Assembly: GCF_019226825.1 (NCBI RefSeq)
Contig: NZ_CP076643.1
Span: forward strand, 2,542,001 to 2,606,000
Source of the DNA: Vibrio ostreae
GTDB taxonomy: Bacteria; Pseudomonadota; Gammaproteobacteria; Enterobacterales; Vibrionaceae
Direction: 5' to 3'
DNA: 64,000 nucleotides
Every line of letters starts with the position of its first letter. Positions within the stretch are counted from its first letter, which is position 1. The notes below the pieces were generated by a model, which did no database searches, was not told the DNA's origin, and worked only from the letters and a program-made list of their open reading frames with translations. Position numbers and translations under genes: made by a program. Positions 29,798 to 39,380 of the stretch are shown here, piece by piece.

Positions 29798-30838
29798 ATG
29801 AAAACCATTGCACTGTTTCGTAAAAACATCTCCAACAAAAGCGGAACAGGCCAACTCATTGTAATGCAAATGAATAAGCTGAAAGCCGCTAACCACGACT
29901 TTCAGCTTTATTGTAAAAAGGGATTTTTCCGAACCTGGCTGATGGCCCGCTTATGGCCCCAAAAAGCCAAAGTCAACAATCACCGCCTTCAGGTAGCCCG
30001 TCCAGATTGCACTGTTATTGTCGATCATGACAGTAGTCTGCGTAATGCTGATTTCACCTTTATTCACAACCTGATCTCTTCCGATCCTGCCGCCCCCAAC
30101 GAATACCTCATCTGGCTGCAAAACAGTCAGTGCCACATCATTGCCAACTCGGCTTTTACCAAACACAAACTGCAGCAGCAAGCCATCGCGCCGCAACGCA
30201 TTTCTGTGGTTCATCCGGGTTACAATCACCTCAAATTCAATCGCGACAATAAAGCCCGTTTTCGCCTGCCAGCGAGAAAGGCGCTCGGTATTGCTGCCGA
30301 TAAAAAGGTGATTGGCTTTATTACTTCCGGTGATTTTAAAAAACGCGGCCTGGTCGACTTTCTTGATATCTGCCTCAATATCCATCAACAGGATGCAGCT
30401 GTGGAATTTTTTGTTCTCGGTTCACACTCATTTCCTGCCGAACTGGCCGATCATCCAGTAGTGAAACTACCGCAGTTTCACTACAAACCGAAAAATGCCC
30501 GGCCGGAATACTGGCTCAGCGTACTCGATATCTTCGTTTACCCCGCCAAGCTGGAAGAGTTTGGTATGGTAATTCCAGAAGCGTTGGCCATGGATATTCC
30601 GGTGATTACCACCGCGAATGTCGGCGCAACCGAAATACTACCTGCAGAGTACAGGCCCTGGATTCACCCTCAGGTTGATGTGGCCTGGTTTAGCGAACGT
30701 ACTGCATCACTGCTCCGTGACCACAGCGCTTACCAGTTATTAGTTGCGGCATCACGCATCGCAATTGGTTACAATAACGACGACTACGCCACGCGGACCC
30801 TGGCCACGATTCAACACCAAATCGAACAACGTCAGTGA
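29798..30838 (+). CDS. Family 4 glycosyltransferase of the LPS core
   Basis: A 346-residue GT-B enzyme beginning MKTIALFRKNISNKSGTGQ. I chose the ATG at 29798 because it directly follows the waaL stop; an upstream in-frame Met would place 48 bases within waaL. Donor-domain motifs are visible: VIGFITSGDFKKRGL, EYWLSVLDIFVYPAKLEEFGMVIPEALAMDIPVITT (containing EX7E). It is translationally adjacent to waaL and followed by GT9 heptosyltransferases, so a core hexose transfer is likely. Specificity unknown. Confidence 0.85.
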   Translation: MKTIALFRKNISNKSGTGQLIVMQMNKLKAANHDFQLYCKKGFFRTWLMARLWPQKAKVNNHRLQVARPDCTVIVDHDSSLRNADFTFIHNLISSDPAAPNEYLIWLQNSQCHIIANSAFTKHKLQQQAIAPQRISVVHPGYNHLKFNRDNKARFRLPARKALGIAADKKVIGFITSGDFKKRGLVDFLDICLNIHQQDAAVEFFVLGSHSFPAELADHPVVKLPQFHYKPKNARPEYWLSVLDIFVYPAKLEEFGMVIPEALAMDIPVITTANVGATEILPAEYRPWIHPQVDVAWFSERTASLLRDHSAYQLLVAASRIAIGYNNDDYATRTLATIQHQIEQRQ

Positions 30839-30930
30839 TCGTGATTGAACCCAGACGATTTTGTGATAACTTCAGGTTCTCGCTGCCTGGCAGCAAGCTG
30901 TATGTACCACGCTGATTAGGTAAGTAACTC

Positions 30931-32013
30931 ATGCTCAAAACCCTTAAGAGTGTTAACCGGGCGCTCAGAAACAAACAGAAGAAGCTCAAGCTGGATTACT
31001 ATTGTCGACGCTACGACAAGGCTCCCCAACCGAAAATGCCTATGAAGGACGTCCGCACGGTTGCACTTCTGCGTTGGGATAACAAACTGGGCGATGCCAT
31101 CATGAGTGGTTTGTTTATCAAAGCCTTGCAGCTAGCCCGTCCGGATATCACCGTGTCTGTGATTACCCCGCCGTTTTGCGGTAACTGGTACCAGAAAGCC
31201 ACCGGATGCGAAGTGATTCACTGCGACAAACGCGGCGTGAAAACCGCGCACTCTTTCCGCCAGTACCGTGGGCAGTTTGATGCGGTGGTTGAACTCGGTA
31301 CCAGCTTTGACTTCAAAGAGCTACTGGCCGTGCACGAGCTCGGTGCCAGTTACAATATCGGGTTTAATAAAACCAACCATCCGATCTTTAATGTCAACCT
31401 GCCTGCAGAGGCGGTACATTTTAAACAGCGCTACCAGGCCGCCGCTGAACTATTCTGTTCTCAACCGTTCGATGATGTTATTCCGCTGATTCCCTATCCC
31501 AGCGAACAGATCGTCGATGCTGAAAAAACCAATGTCGCTATCAACCTGTTTGGTTCCAGTAAATACCGTCAATTTTCTAGGCAAGAAGCACTGAAACTAC
31601 TCCATAACTGGTTACGTGATTTTCCGCACGACTGCCTGTATCTGATCCCGGTACCGGGCAAAATCGAGCTTCTGCAGGATCTGGTCGAGGAATGTGCCAG
31701 TGAGCGCGTCATTCTGCCCAGTGAAACCTCATCGCTGGAATTCTCGCTGCAACTGCTCAGTCAGGTTGACCTGTGTGTCACGCCGGATACTTCGGTCGTG
31801 CATATGGCCAGCGCGCTGAACACGCCGATTCTGGCTATCTATGCTGATAACCCTCGCAACTATCAGGAATGGCATCCGCTTTCTGACCAGAACAAAGTGC
31901 TGTTTAATCCAGCCACCAAAGACAAACATGACCGGGTGTATGTGCATGAATTTGACTGGGCGGATTTCAAAGCGAAACGTGAATCTTTGGCCGCTAACCA
32001 GTACACTAAATAG
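30931..32013 (+). CDS. Family 9 glycosyltransferase (heptosyltransferase-like)
   Basis: A 360-residue GT9 protein related to WaaF/WaaQ. An N-terminal basic region precedes the acceptor domain TVALLRWDNKLGDAIMSGLFIKAL, which has the typical L-x-x-D/G-x-x-G-D loop. The donor domain contains QVDLCVTPDTSVVHMASALNTPILAIYAD, the D-T/S-x-x-x-H-x-A motif of ADP-heptose transferases. Unlike WaaF it lacks the C-terminal Cys-rich tail. It probably adds a heptose to the inner core, but the position is not known. Confidence 0.85.
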   Translation: MLKTLKSVNRALRNKQKKLKLDYYCRRYDKAPQPKMPMKDVRTVALLRWDNKLGDAIMSGLFIKALQLARPDITVSVITPPFCGNWYQKATGCEVIHCDKRGVKTAHSFRQYRGQFDAVVELGTSFDFKELLAVHELGASYNIGFNKTNHPIFNVNLPAEAVHFKQRYQAAAELFCSQPFDDVIPLIPYPSEQIVDAEKTNVAINLFGSSKYRQFSRQEALKLLHNWLRDFPHDCLYLIPVPGKIELLQDLVEECASERVILPSETSSLEFSLQLLSQVDLCVTPDTSVVHMASALNTPILAIYADNPRNYQEWHPLSDQNKVLFNPATKDKHDRVYVHEFDWADFKAKRESLAANQYTK

Positions 32014-32084
32014 CAAACCAGCCGGCCAATGGTTTTCTGCCTGTAACTGCTGGCTACTCATTATTTAAATTTGCTAAGTATCGA

Positions 32085-33125
32085 ATGAAAATACTCGTCA
32101 TAGGCCCTTCCTGGGTCGGAGACATGGTGATGTCTCAGTGCTTGTACACAAGCATCAAACAGCAGCATCCCGATGCCATCATCGACGTTATGGCGCCGGC
32201 CTGGTGTAAACCGATTCTGGAGCGCATGCCGGAAGTCAATCAGGCGCTTGATATGCCGATTGGCCACGGCGAATTTAACTTTTTCGCCCGCCGGGCAATC
32301 GGTAAGTCGATGCGTAGCCAGTATGACCATGCCTACATACTGCCGAATTCCGCCAAATCAGCCCTGATTCCCTGGTTTGCCGGTATTCCGGTTCGCACCG
32401 GCTGGAAAGGGGAAATGCGTTATGGTCTGCTCAATGACCTGCGCCCGAATAAAAAATCATTCCAGTACATGACGGAACGTTATGTCGCCCTGTCGCGACC
32501 AAAAGCAGAGATGATCGATTCATCATCACTGGGCGGTCTGGACACGTTACCTCGCCCAAGCTTATCGATTGACGCGGAAGTTCAGCAGCAAACCCGGGAT
32601 AAGTTCGCGTTGAACTCTTCACGCGCCGTGATTGGCCTGTGTCCCGGTGCAGAATTTGGCCCGGCCAAACAGTGGCCGACTGAGCATTATGCCGCAGTTG
32701 CCGGCGCCATGATCGATCAGGGCAAACAGGTGTGGCTGTTTGGCTCAGCTAAAGACAGCAACACTACACAGGCTATTATTGCTCAGCTTAGTGAAACGCA
32801 GCGCGAACATGTCGCTGACCTGGCCGGTAAAACCAGCCTGATTGAAGCGGTGGATATGCTCGCCTGCTGTGAAAGCGTGGTCAGTAACGATTCTGGCCTG
32901 ATGCATGTTGCTGCTGCCGTCGGTTGTCAGGTGGTGGGCGTGTATGGCTCAACCTCTCCGACCTATACACCCCCACTGGCCGTGAAAAAGGCCATCGTGC
33001 ACACCGACATCGAGTGCCGGCCGTGCTTTAAGCGTGAATGTCCGCTCGGCCACCTAAAATGCCTGAAAGATCTCGCACCGCAGCGGGTAATTGATGCTCT
33101 GGCGCAGTTTGACGCCAGCGCGTAG
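32085..33125 (+). CDS. waaF: WaaF, ADP-heptose:LPS heptosyltransferase II
   Basis: It adds the second L-glycero-D-manno-heptose to heptose I of the LPS inner core. The 346-residue sequence follows the family throughout: KILVIGPSWVGDMVMSQCL, LPNSAKSALIPWFAGIPVRTG, IGLCPGAEFGPAKQWP, SNDSGLMHVAAAVG, YGSTSPTYTPPL and the C-terminal Cys-rich ECRPCFKRECPLGHLKCL. It has 71 bases upstream after the GT9 gene and is followed by a hairpin before waaA. Confidence 0.95.
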   Translation: MKILVIGPSWVGDMVMSQCLYTSIKQQHPDAIIDVMAPAWCKPILERMPEVNQALDMPIGHGEFNFFARRAIGKSMRSQYDHAYILPNSAKSALIPWFAGIPVRTGWKGEMRYGLLNDLRPNKKSFQYMTERYVALSRPKAEMIDSSSLGGLDTLPRPSLSIDAEVQQQTRDKFALNSSRAVIGLCPGAEFGPAKQWPTEHYAAVAGAMIDQGKQVWLFGSAKDSNTTQAIIAQLSETQREHVADLAGKTSLIEAVDMLACCESVVSNDSGLMHVAAAVGCQVVGVYGSTSPTYTPPLAVKKAIVHTDIECRPCFKRECPLGHLKCLKDLAPQRVIDALAQFDASA

Positions 33126-33131
33126 TGACCT

Positions 33132-33153
33132 CCGGTAACGCTATCGTTACCGG
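33132..33153 (+). repeat. Perfect hairpin between waaF and waaA
   Basis: CCGGTAACG (33132-33140) and CGTTACCGG (33145-33153) form a perfect stem with a 4-base loop. No T-run follows, so it is more likely a pause or processing site than a full terminator. Confidence 0.55.
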
Positions 33154-33187
33154 TTAAAGTAACGTTGACCCGATTTAAGATAGCCCT

Positions 33188-34468
33188 ATGCGCCTGATAT
33201 ATACCCTGTTACTCGCTCTGCTCAGCCCGCTGTTTTTGTACTCGCTGTACAAGACTAAACCGGGTAAACCGGCCTTCGGATCGCGCTGGAAAGAACACTG
33301 GGGCTGCACGCCTCAGGTGAAAGCCCGCCGGCCAATCTGGATTCATGCGGTATCTGTGGGCGAGTCGATTGCCGCGGTCCCTGTGATTAAGGCGCTCAAA
33401 CAGGCCCGGCCCGAGCAAGCTATCGTCGTCACAACGACTACCAGCACAGGAGCCGAGCAGATCGCTAAACTGGGCGATCTGGTTGAGCACCGCTATATGC
33501 CGCTCGACTTTGCCTGGTGCGTACGACGCTTTATCAAAGCCGTACAACCGGCGCAATTGCTGATTGTCGAAACCGAGTTATGGCCCAATACCCTCCAAAC
33601 CGTTCATCAGCGCAATATTCCGGTTACTGTGATCAATGCAAGGCTATCGGAGCGTTCTTGCCAGCGCTATCAGAAGTTTTCTGCCCTGTTCAATCTGATT
33701 CGCCCTTATGTGGATCGCATCTTGTGCCAGTATGCCAGTGATGGTGAACGCTTTCAGCGCCTCGGTTTTCGCGCGAACCAGATTGAGGTCACCGGCTCAG
33801 TGAAGTTTGATATCGATATCAACCCGCAGGTGCAGGAAGCAGGCGCTGAGCTACGCCAGCAGTTGGGCACGCAGCGCCCGGTCTGGATTGCCGCCAGTAC
33901 CCATGAAGGTGAAGATGCCATTCTGCTTGCTGCACACCGCCAACTGCTGACGCATTACCCGAACGCACTGCTGATTCTGGTGCCACGCCATCCGGAACGT
34001 TTTAACGCTGTATTTGAACTGTGCCAGCAACAAGGTTTTGCGACTCAGCGCCGCACAGCTCAGGCCTCAGACGCAGAAACATGTCAGGTGTATCTCGGCG
34101 ATACCATGGGTGAAATGCTGACTCTGATCAGCGCGGCAGATATCTGCTTTATGGCCGGCAGTTTAGTCGGCGATAAAGTGGGTGGGCATAACCTGCTTGA
34201 GCCGGCGGCGTTAGGTAAACCGCTGCTCAATGGGCCGAGCTTTTTTAATTTCAGTGAAATTATGCAGTTGTTAACGCAACAAAATGCGGTAATTTTATGC
34301 AACAATGCTGGTGAAATCGCCAAACAACTCAATATGTTGTTCTCAGAACCAAATAAACTCACTTTAATGGGTAAGGAAGCGCGCTTAGTGGTCGATAATA
34401 ATAAAGGAGCCATCGGTAAAACGATTACCACCATATTGAATAAAAAAGTTGTTACTAAGCAACTGTAA
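33188..34468 (+). CDS. waaA: WaaA, Kdo transferase
   Basis: It transfers Kdo from CMP-Kdo to lipid IVA at the inner membrane. The 426-residue sequence has an N-terminal membrane anchor (LIYTLLLALLSPLFLYSLY), the catalytic base Glu59 in HAVSVGES, the ETELWPN motif at 128-134, and GGHNLLEPAALGKPLLNGP in the donor domain. Length matches E. coli WaaA. The gene sits between waaF and a GT4 gene; kdkA, which phosphorylates the Kdo, lies nearby on the opposite strand, suggesting a single phosphorylated Kdo as known for vibrios. Confidence 0.96.
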   Translation: MRLIYTLLLALLSPLFLYSLYKTKPGKPAFGSRWKEHWGCTPQVKARRPIWIHAVSVGESIAAVPVIKALKQARPEQAIVVTTTTSTGAEQIAKLGDLVEHRYMPLDFAWCVRRFIKAVQPAQLLIVETELWPNTLQTVHQRNIPVTVINARLSERSCQRYQKFSALFNLIRPYVDRILCQYASDGERFQRLGFRANQIEVTGSVKFDIDINPQVQEAGAELRQQLGTQRPVWIAASTHEGEDAILLAAHRQLLTHYPNALLILVPRHPERFNAVFELCQQQGFATQRRTAQASDAETCQVYLGDTMGEMLTLISAADICFMAGSLVGDKVGGHNLLEPAALGKPLLNGPSFFNFSEIMQLLTQQNAVILCNNAGEIAKQLNMLFSEPNKLTLMGKEARLVVDNNKGAIGKTITTILNKKVVTKQL

Positions 34469-34480
34469 GATTATTGAGCA

Positions 34481-35560
34481 ATGAATATAAAATTTTTAAT
34501 AAGAGATTTGAAAATTGAAGGGGTGCAGATTGTTGTCATTCGCCTGGCTAAAGTCCTTCAGCATTACGGCCATGAAGTCGAAATACTCACCTTGTTTGAT
34601 GATGTCAAACTTCCGCAAACCTCTGGGTTGAAGATTCGCTGTCTGAACATTCCACACGGCACCCAAGGGGTGGACCGTATATTTCCTTATTTCAAAGCCT
34701 GGTTCGATGAAAACAACGACTTTGATTTTCTGTTTGCTCCGCACAGTGAGAGTATTAAAGTCATTTCCCGTATCGACGATCAGAGATTGATTCCTTATAT
34801 CCACAATTCGGATGAACAGTCCTACAATCGCAGAAGTTTGTTTAAAAAATTACGTTATAAACACCGCATAAAAAAACGCCTGAAGAACAAACACGTTGTT
34901 GTCGTATCAAATGGAATCCACGCTTTTACAGAAAAGTGCTGCGGCAAAAAGATATTATCCAACAACGTTCTGTATAATCCTTTTTGCATACAGGAAATAC
35001 AGGCTCTAGCACAAGCACCTTTGCAATCAGAACTCCCGGATGAATTTATTTTATTTGTCGGCCGGCTGGAAAAGCAGAAAAGAATCGACCGCTTGCTAAA
35101 AGCATTTTCTCTGCTGAAAAACCAAACCGCCAAACTGCTGATCATGGGAGAAGGTGTGCTTTATGAGGATCTACGCAAACTAGTGGATGAACTGCAACTT
35201 AATGAGCGAGTCATCTTTACTGCGTTTGAATGCAACCCTTATCCAATCATGAAAGCGGCTAAGTGCCTGATATTAACGTCGGATCACGAAGGGTTTGGAA
35301 ATGTCTTAGTGGAATCACTGGCTACTGGTACGCCTGCTCTGAGCGTTAACTGCCCTTCCGGACCGAGTGAAATTCTCACCGGCGAGCTGTCTCAATATCT
35401 GATTAACTCTTACGATGAAGGCGTGATTGCGCAACACCTTGACAGTGTACTGAGTCAAGCGCCTTCCTGCGATCTGACAGAGGGTTATAAAAAGTTTGAC
35501 GAAGCCAAAGTTTATCAATCATTTATGGAAACCATGACGCGGATCAGTAGCCACCATTAA
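34481..35560 (+). CDS. Family 4 glycosyltransferase
   Basis: A 359-residue GT-B enzyme. N-terminal domain: MNIKFLIRDLKIEGVQIVVIRLA; donor domain: DEFILFVGRLEKQKRIDRLLKAF, LLIMGEGVLYEDLRKL, HEGFGNVLVESLATGTPALS (EX7E) and CPSGPSEIL. The last pair resembles transferases of the WaaG/PglA type. It begins 12 bases after waaA and converges with kdkA, overlapping its end by 4 bases. It is more AT-rich than its neighbours, suggesting strain-specific outer core. Donor unknown. Confidence 0.85.
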   Translation: MNIKFLIRDLKIEGVQIVVIRLAKVLQHYGHEVEILTLFDDVKLPQTSGLKIRCLNIPHGTQGVDRIFPYFKAWFDENNDFDFLFAPHSESIKVISRIDDQRLIPYIHNSDEQSYNRRSLFKKLRYKHRIKKRLKNKHVVVVSNGIHAFTEKCCGKKILSNNVLYNPFCIQEIQALAQAPLQSELPDEFILFVGRLEKQKRIDRLLKAFSLLKNQTAKLLIMGEGVLYEDLRKLVDELQLNERVIFTAFECNPYPIMKAAKCLILTSDHEGFGNVLVESLATGTPALSVNCPSGPSEILTGELSQYLINSYDEGVIAQHLDSVLSQAPSCDLTEGYKKFDEAKVYQSFMETMTRISSHH

Positions 35561-36312
35561 CGGTTTTCGTGCTCATACCCCTGCAGCAGTGCCGACCACT
35601 GCTCAGGCTGCCACTGAATACTGAACCGTTGCTGCTCTTTGTTAAAAGAACGCAGTAAACGGTTCAGGTTTTCCTGCTGCCAGCCCTGCCCGCTCTTGCG
35701 CGCGCATTTATCAAAATCAATCAGCCACACCTTGCCTGCTTTATCGAGCAGGATATTGTGGATATTGAGATCGGTGTGATTCACCCCGGCCTCATGCATG
35801 GTACGAATCATCCGGCCGATGGCCTGATACACCTCATCACTCAAAGCCTGCTTTTGCAGTACATCGACCAAATCACTGGCGTTGGGCACTTTTTCCACCA
35901 GAATATCGGCCTGGTAACTGAAACCGCTGCGCCGGGCACGAGCCGCTATCGGTCGCGGCACATTCACCCCGGCCTCAGCCAAATGGCGCAGCAGTTCGAA
36001 CTCCTGCGCACTGCGCGTGTTCTTCCAGCCGGTAAACAGATAGTGATCACTCACCAGCTTGCCGAACAAACCGCCGCGACGATAATGACGCAGCGCGCCC
36101 TGACAGGCCTCAAGCTGCACAAACCAGGTAGTGCCGCGCCCCTGCGCGCTGCCGGTCACTTTGCCGCTGCGCTGCCAGAAATCCGGGTCAAAACTGTGCT
36201 CCGGAGCGGTGGACAGCAGCTCAGCGTCATACCAGATTTGCTGGCCAGGAAGGGTAATATTACGAATATCGGACATAATCAGCGCTTTATCTGTCAAAGT
36301 AGGCAACGACAT
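35557..36312 (-). CDS. kdkA: KdkA, 3-deoxy-D-manno-octulosonic acid kinase
   Basis: It phosphorylates the single Kdo residue of the LPS inner core using ATP. The kinase-like fold shows LVEKVPNASDLVD, HTDLNIHNILLD (catalytic loop with Asp and Asn) and VWLIDFDKCARKSG (metal-binding DFD). Length 251 from the first Met; a second Met at residue 13 (36276) may be the true start, and neither has a strong ribosome site. It is antisense to the surrounding waa genes and overlaps the GT4 stop by 4 bases. Confidence 0.93.
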   Translation of the reverse strand: MSLPTLTDKALIMSDIRNITLPGQQIWYDAELLSTAPEHSFDPDFWQRSGKVTGSAQGRGTTWFVQLEACQGALRHYRRGGLFGKLVSDHYLFTGWKNTRSAQEFELLRHLAEAGVNVPRPIAARARRSGFSYQADILVEKVPNASDLVDVLQKQALSDEVYQAIGRMIRTMHEAGVNHTDLNIHNILLDKAGKVWLIDFDKCARKSGQGWQQENLNRLLRSFNKEQQRFSIQWQPEQWSALLQGYEHENR

Positions 36313-36371
36313 TTTACATTCATTCGTCCGATACGCATAATTGGCGTAATTTTCCTCTTTATCGATGAGTT

Positions 36372-37454
36372 ATGAGTCTACTGAGCTCTCCACCTAAATC
36401 GTTGTGTGTGCTGCGTCTGTCCGCCATTGGTGATGTCTGCCACGCCATTTCTGTCGTACAAGCCATTCAGGCCCACTGGCCTGAAACCAAGATCACCTGG
36501 ATTTGCGGAAAGGTCGAAGCTCAGTTAATGGCCGATCTGCCTGGTATTGAGGTGGTGGTCTTCGATAAGAAACAGGGTATGGCGGGGATGCGAGCGCTGT
36601 GGTCTCAGTTGAAACAGCAACGCTTTGATGTGCTGCTGCATATGCAGGCCGCGTTGCGGGCCAGCCTGCTGTCGTGGGGCATCAAGGCGCGTTATAAAGT
36701 CGGTTTTGGTAAAAACCGTACCCGTGAAGGTCAGTGGTGGTTTACTAACCGTCATCTGCCGGAGACTCAAGCGTTGCATGTGCTGGACAACTTTGCCGAA
36801 TTTGCTCGTTATCTCGGCGTGCCGTTTGACCAGCCACGCTGGAATATTCCGCTCAGCGCTGACGATACAGAGTTTGCGACCCAAGCACTGCAGGGTAAAC
36901 CGTCATTGGTCATCTGCCCGGCCGCGAGCAAGGACAGCCGCAACTGGCTGACTGAGCGCTACGCCGCCGCGGCGGATTTCGCGGCTGACAACGGCCTGCA
37001 GGTCGTGCTGTGCGGCTCACCGGCCGAGCGCGAAGTCAGATTAGGGCAGAGTATTGCCGAACTGTGCCGCCAGCCGGTGGTCAACCTTATCGGCCAGACC
37101 TCGCTCAAGCAGCTCACTGCAGTGCTGAAACAGGCACATGTGGTGCTGGCACCGGACTCCGGCCCGGCGCATCTGGCCACGACGCAAGGCACGCCGGTGA
37201 TTGGCCTTTATGCGCACAGTAATCCGCTGCGCACCGGCCCCTACAACAGCCTGGCAACGACAGTCAACGCTTACCAGCGCCTGGCTGAGCAGCAGTTCGG
37301 ACGCCCGGTCAGCGAACTGGCCTGGGGCACCCGCCTTAAGGGGGAGGATCTGATGAGTGATATTCAGGTCGAAGAAGTGACTAAGCTGCTGCAACCTTTT
37401 TTAAGCGATGCTTTTTTAACTGATGCCGTGTTAACAGGAAACCAAAATGACTGA
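36372..37454 (+). CDS. Family 9 heptosyltransferase (heptosyltransferase I-like)
   Basis: A 360-residue GT9 enzyme. It opens SLCVLRLSAIGDVCHAISVVQAI, the LRLSxIGDV motif shared by heptosyltransferase I (WaaC) and OpsX-type proteins. The donor domain contains LVICPAASKDSRNW and VVLAPDSGPAHLATTQGTPVIGLYAHS. Position next to kdkA and waaE makes it the likely first heptose transferase, since no other WaaC-like gene is in the window. It overlaps the following gene by 8 bases. Divergent from kdkA with a 59-base gap. Confidence 0.86.
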   Translation: MSLLSSPPKSLCVLRLSAIGDVCHAISVVQAIQAHWPETKITWICGKVEAQLMADLPGIEVVVFDKKQGMAGMRALWSQLKQQRFDVLLHMQAALRASLLSWGIKARYKVGFGKNRTREGQWWFTNRHLPETQALHVLDNFAEFARYLGVPFDQPRWNIPLSADDTEFATQALQGKPSLVICPAASKDSRNWLTERYAAAADFAADNGLQVVLCGSPAEREVRLGQSIAELCRQPVVNLIGQTSLKQLTAVLKQAHVVLAPDSGPAHLATTQGTPVIGLYAHSNPLRTGPYNSLATTVNAYQRLAEQQFGRPVSELAWGTRLKGEDLMSDIQVEEVTKLLQPFLSDAFLTDAVLTGNQND

Positions 37455-38289
37455 GCGTAAGCCGACTCTCGGTGTACTGATGATTGTCAAAAACGCCGAA
37501 CAACATCTGGAAACTACCCTGCGCTCCGTGCACGGCTGGGTAGACGAAATTGTGATTGTCGACTCCGGCAGCAGCGACAGCACGCTGGCGATCGCCGCCC
37601 GTTATACCGACAAGGTTTACCATCAGGACTGGCTTGGCTTTGGCCCGCAGCGTCAGAAAGCGCAAAGTTATATGAGCGCCGACTGGGTGCTGCCGCTCGA
37701 CTCAGATGAAGAAGTCTCGAATGAACTCAAAGTCTCGATCCTCAATGCCATTGCGACCGATGACGGTCGTTCTGTTTATCAGATAAACCGCCTGACCGAA
37801 GCGTTTGGTAAATTTATCCGCCATTCCGGCTGGTACCCGGACTGGGTGACCCGCCTTTACCGCCGAGAAAGCACTCAATACAACGATGTGCTGGTGCATG
37901 AATCGGTGATGATTCCGGACGGTTATCGGCTCAAATCGCTCTCAGGCGATCTGTATCATTACACCATCGATAACCTGCCTAACTATGTTGAGAAAACCCA
38001 GCGCTATATGAAAGCCTGGGCCGACCAGCGCGAAGGGCGCAAAAAGTCCTCTCTGGGCGGTGCCATTTTGCACGGCTTTTTCCGCTTCTTTAAAATGTAC
38101 GTGATTAAACTGGGCTTTCTCGATGGTCGCCATGGACTGCTGCTGGCTCTGCTGAGCGCCAACACCACCTTTACCCGCTACGCCGATTTGTGGCTGCGCG
38201 ACTATATGAAAAAACAGGCTGCGCAGAAGCCGCCTGAGCAGGACACACACCCTAAAACAGCGGCGCCAGCGGAGAAAAGAGACCACTGA
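37447..38289 (+). CDS. waaE: WaaE/KdtX-like family 2 glycosyltransferase
   Basis: A 280-residue GT2 protein, probably the beta-1,4-glucosyltransferase that extends heptose I. Signatures: TLGVLMIVKNAEQHLETTLRS, IVIVDSGSSDSTLAIA, DWLGFGPQRQKAQ, and WVLPLDSDEEVS with the DxD-type acidic motif. HSGWYPDWVTRLYRRE and HESVMIPDGY match the WaaE/KdtX family. A C-terminal hydrophobic helix and a charged tail follow. It overlaps the GT9 gene by 8 bases and the next GT4 gene by 1 base. Confidence 0.9.
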   Translation: MTERKPTLGVLMIVKNAEQHLETTLRSVHGWVDEIVIVDSGSSDSTLAIAARYTDKVYHQDWLGFGPQRQKAQSYMSADWVLPLDSDEEVSNELKVSILNAIATDDGRSVYQINRLTEAFGKFIRHSGWYPDWVTRLYRRESTQYNDVLVHESVMIPDGYRLKSLSGDLYHYTIDNLPNYVEKTQRYMKAWADQREGRKKSSLGGAILHGFFRFFKMYVIKLGFLDGRHGLLLALLSANTTFTRYADLWLRDYMKKQAAQKPPEQDTHPKTAAPAEKRDH

Positions 38290-39320
38290 TGAATATCTGT
38301 CACGTTAATCTGGCCTCCGGCTATCACGGCGGGGAAAACCAGACTCTGCAGCTGATCAAGCAGCAAATTAAACTGGGCTACAACCTGACGGTGGTGGCCA
38401 ACCCGCAAAGCCCGTTCTGTGACCGGGTGTCTGAACTGAACTGCCGGGTCGTGCCTGCCAAACACTATCTGCTGCAACACGGCAAAGCGGTCACCGCGGA
38501 TTGTCAGTTGATTCACGTCCATGAGGGACGTGCTATTTACTGGGCCTGGCTGCAGCACAAACTGCACGGCATTCCTTACCTGGTCACACGCCGGATTGAT
38601 AACCCTCTCAAACGTAAGTGGTTATCGACTCAGGCCTACAGCCACGCCGCCGTGCTGGTCGGCCTTAGTAACGAGATTGCCGCGCGCATCCGTGATGCCT
38701 ATCCGCAGCAGCAGGTGGAAATCATCCCCAGCTCGCCGGTCAGTTATCCGGTCGATAACCGTCAACTGGCGCAGATCCGTGAGCGATTTGCCGATAAGTT
38801 CCTGGTTATCCACGGCGCCAACATGCTCAAACACAAAGGGTTTGACGTCACTATCGGCGCAGCCAAACTGCTGGAACACCGCACACCTGACGTTCACTTT
38901 GCCCTGCTTGGTGATGGCAAACAGCGCGCCGAACTGGAACAGCAGGCTGCCGGGCTGAGCAATGTCAGTTTTGTCGGTAAGCAGAGCAACATGGGCGATT
39001 GGTTTGCCGCCGCAGATCTGCTGGTTCACCCGTCCTACAGCGAAGGGCTCGGCTCGGTGATTCTCGAAGCGATGGGCAGCGGCCTGCCTGTGATCGGAGC
39101 CCGCGCCGGCGGGATTCCGGACATCATAGAACATCAGCGCTCCGGCCTGTTAATTGAACCGGGCGATGCCAAGGGGCTGGCCGAAGCGATTGAGCAAATC
39201 CGTACTGACAGCGAGTTACGAGACGTATTAGCGGCGGGCCGCGCAGCCAAGCTGCAGGATTTTCTGATTGAAAATACCGCGCAGCGCTACGCCACACTTT
39301 ACAGCCAAATCAGCGCCTGA
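38289..39320 (+). CDS. Family 4 glycosyltransferase
   Basis: A 343-residue GT-B transferase. It begins NICHVNLASGYHGGENQTLQLI, an acceptor domain with a Gly-Gly loop. The donor domain has VIHGANMLKHKGFDVTIGAA, LLGDGKQRAELEQQAAGLSNVSFVG and HPSYSEGLGSVILEAMGSGLPVIGARAGGIPDII (EX7E). Start shares one base with the waaE stop, so it belongs to the same operon. Likely a core sugar transferase; donor unknown. Confidence 0.86.
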   Translation: MNICHVNLASGYHGGENQTLQLIKQQIKLGYNLTVVANPQSPFCDRVSELNCRVVPAKHYLLQHGKAVTADCQLIHVHEGRAIYWAWLQHKLHGIPYLVTRRIDNPLKRKWLSTQAYSHAAVLVGLSNEIAARIRDAYPQQQVEIIPSSPVSYPVDNRQLAQIRERFADKFLVIHGANMLKHKGFDVTIGAAKLLEHRTPDVHFALLGDGKQRAELEQQAAGLSNVSFVGKQSNMGDWFAAADLLVHPSYSEGLGSVILEAMGSGLPVIGARAGGIPDIIEHQRSGLLIEPGDAKGLAEAIEQIRTDSELRDVLAAGRAAKLQDFLIENTAQRYATLYSQISA

Positions 39321-39380
39321 TGCGCTGATGGTATTTTTCACATCGTCATGCCAAAGGCATGACCGAGGTAAACAGACACC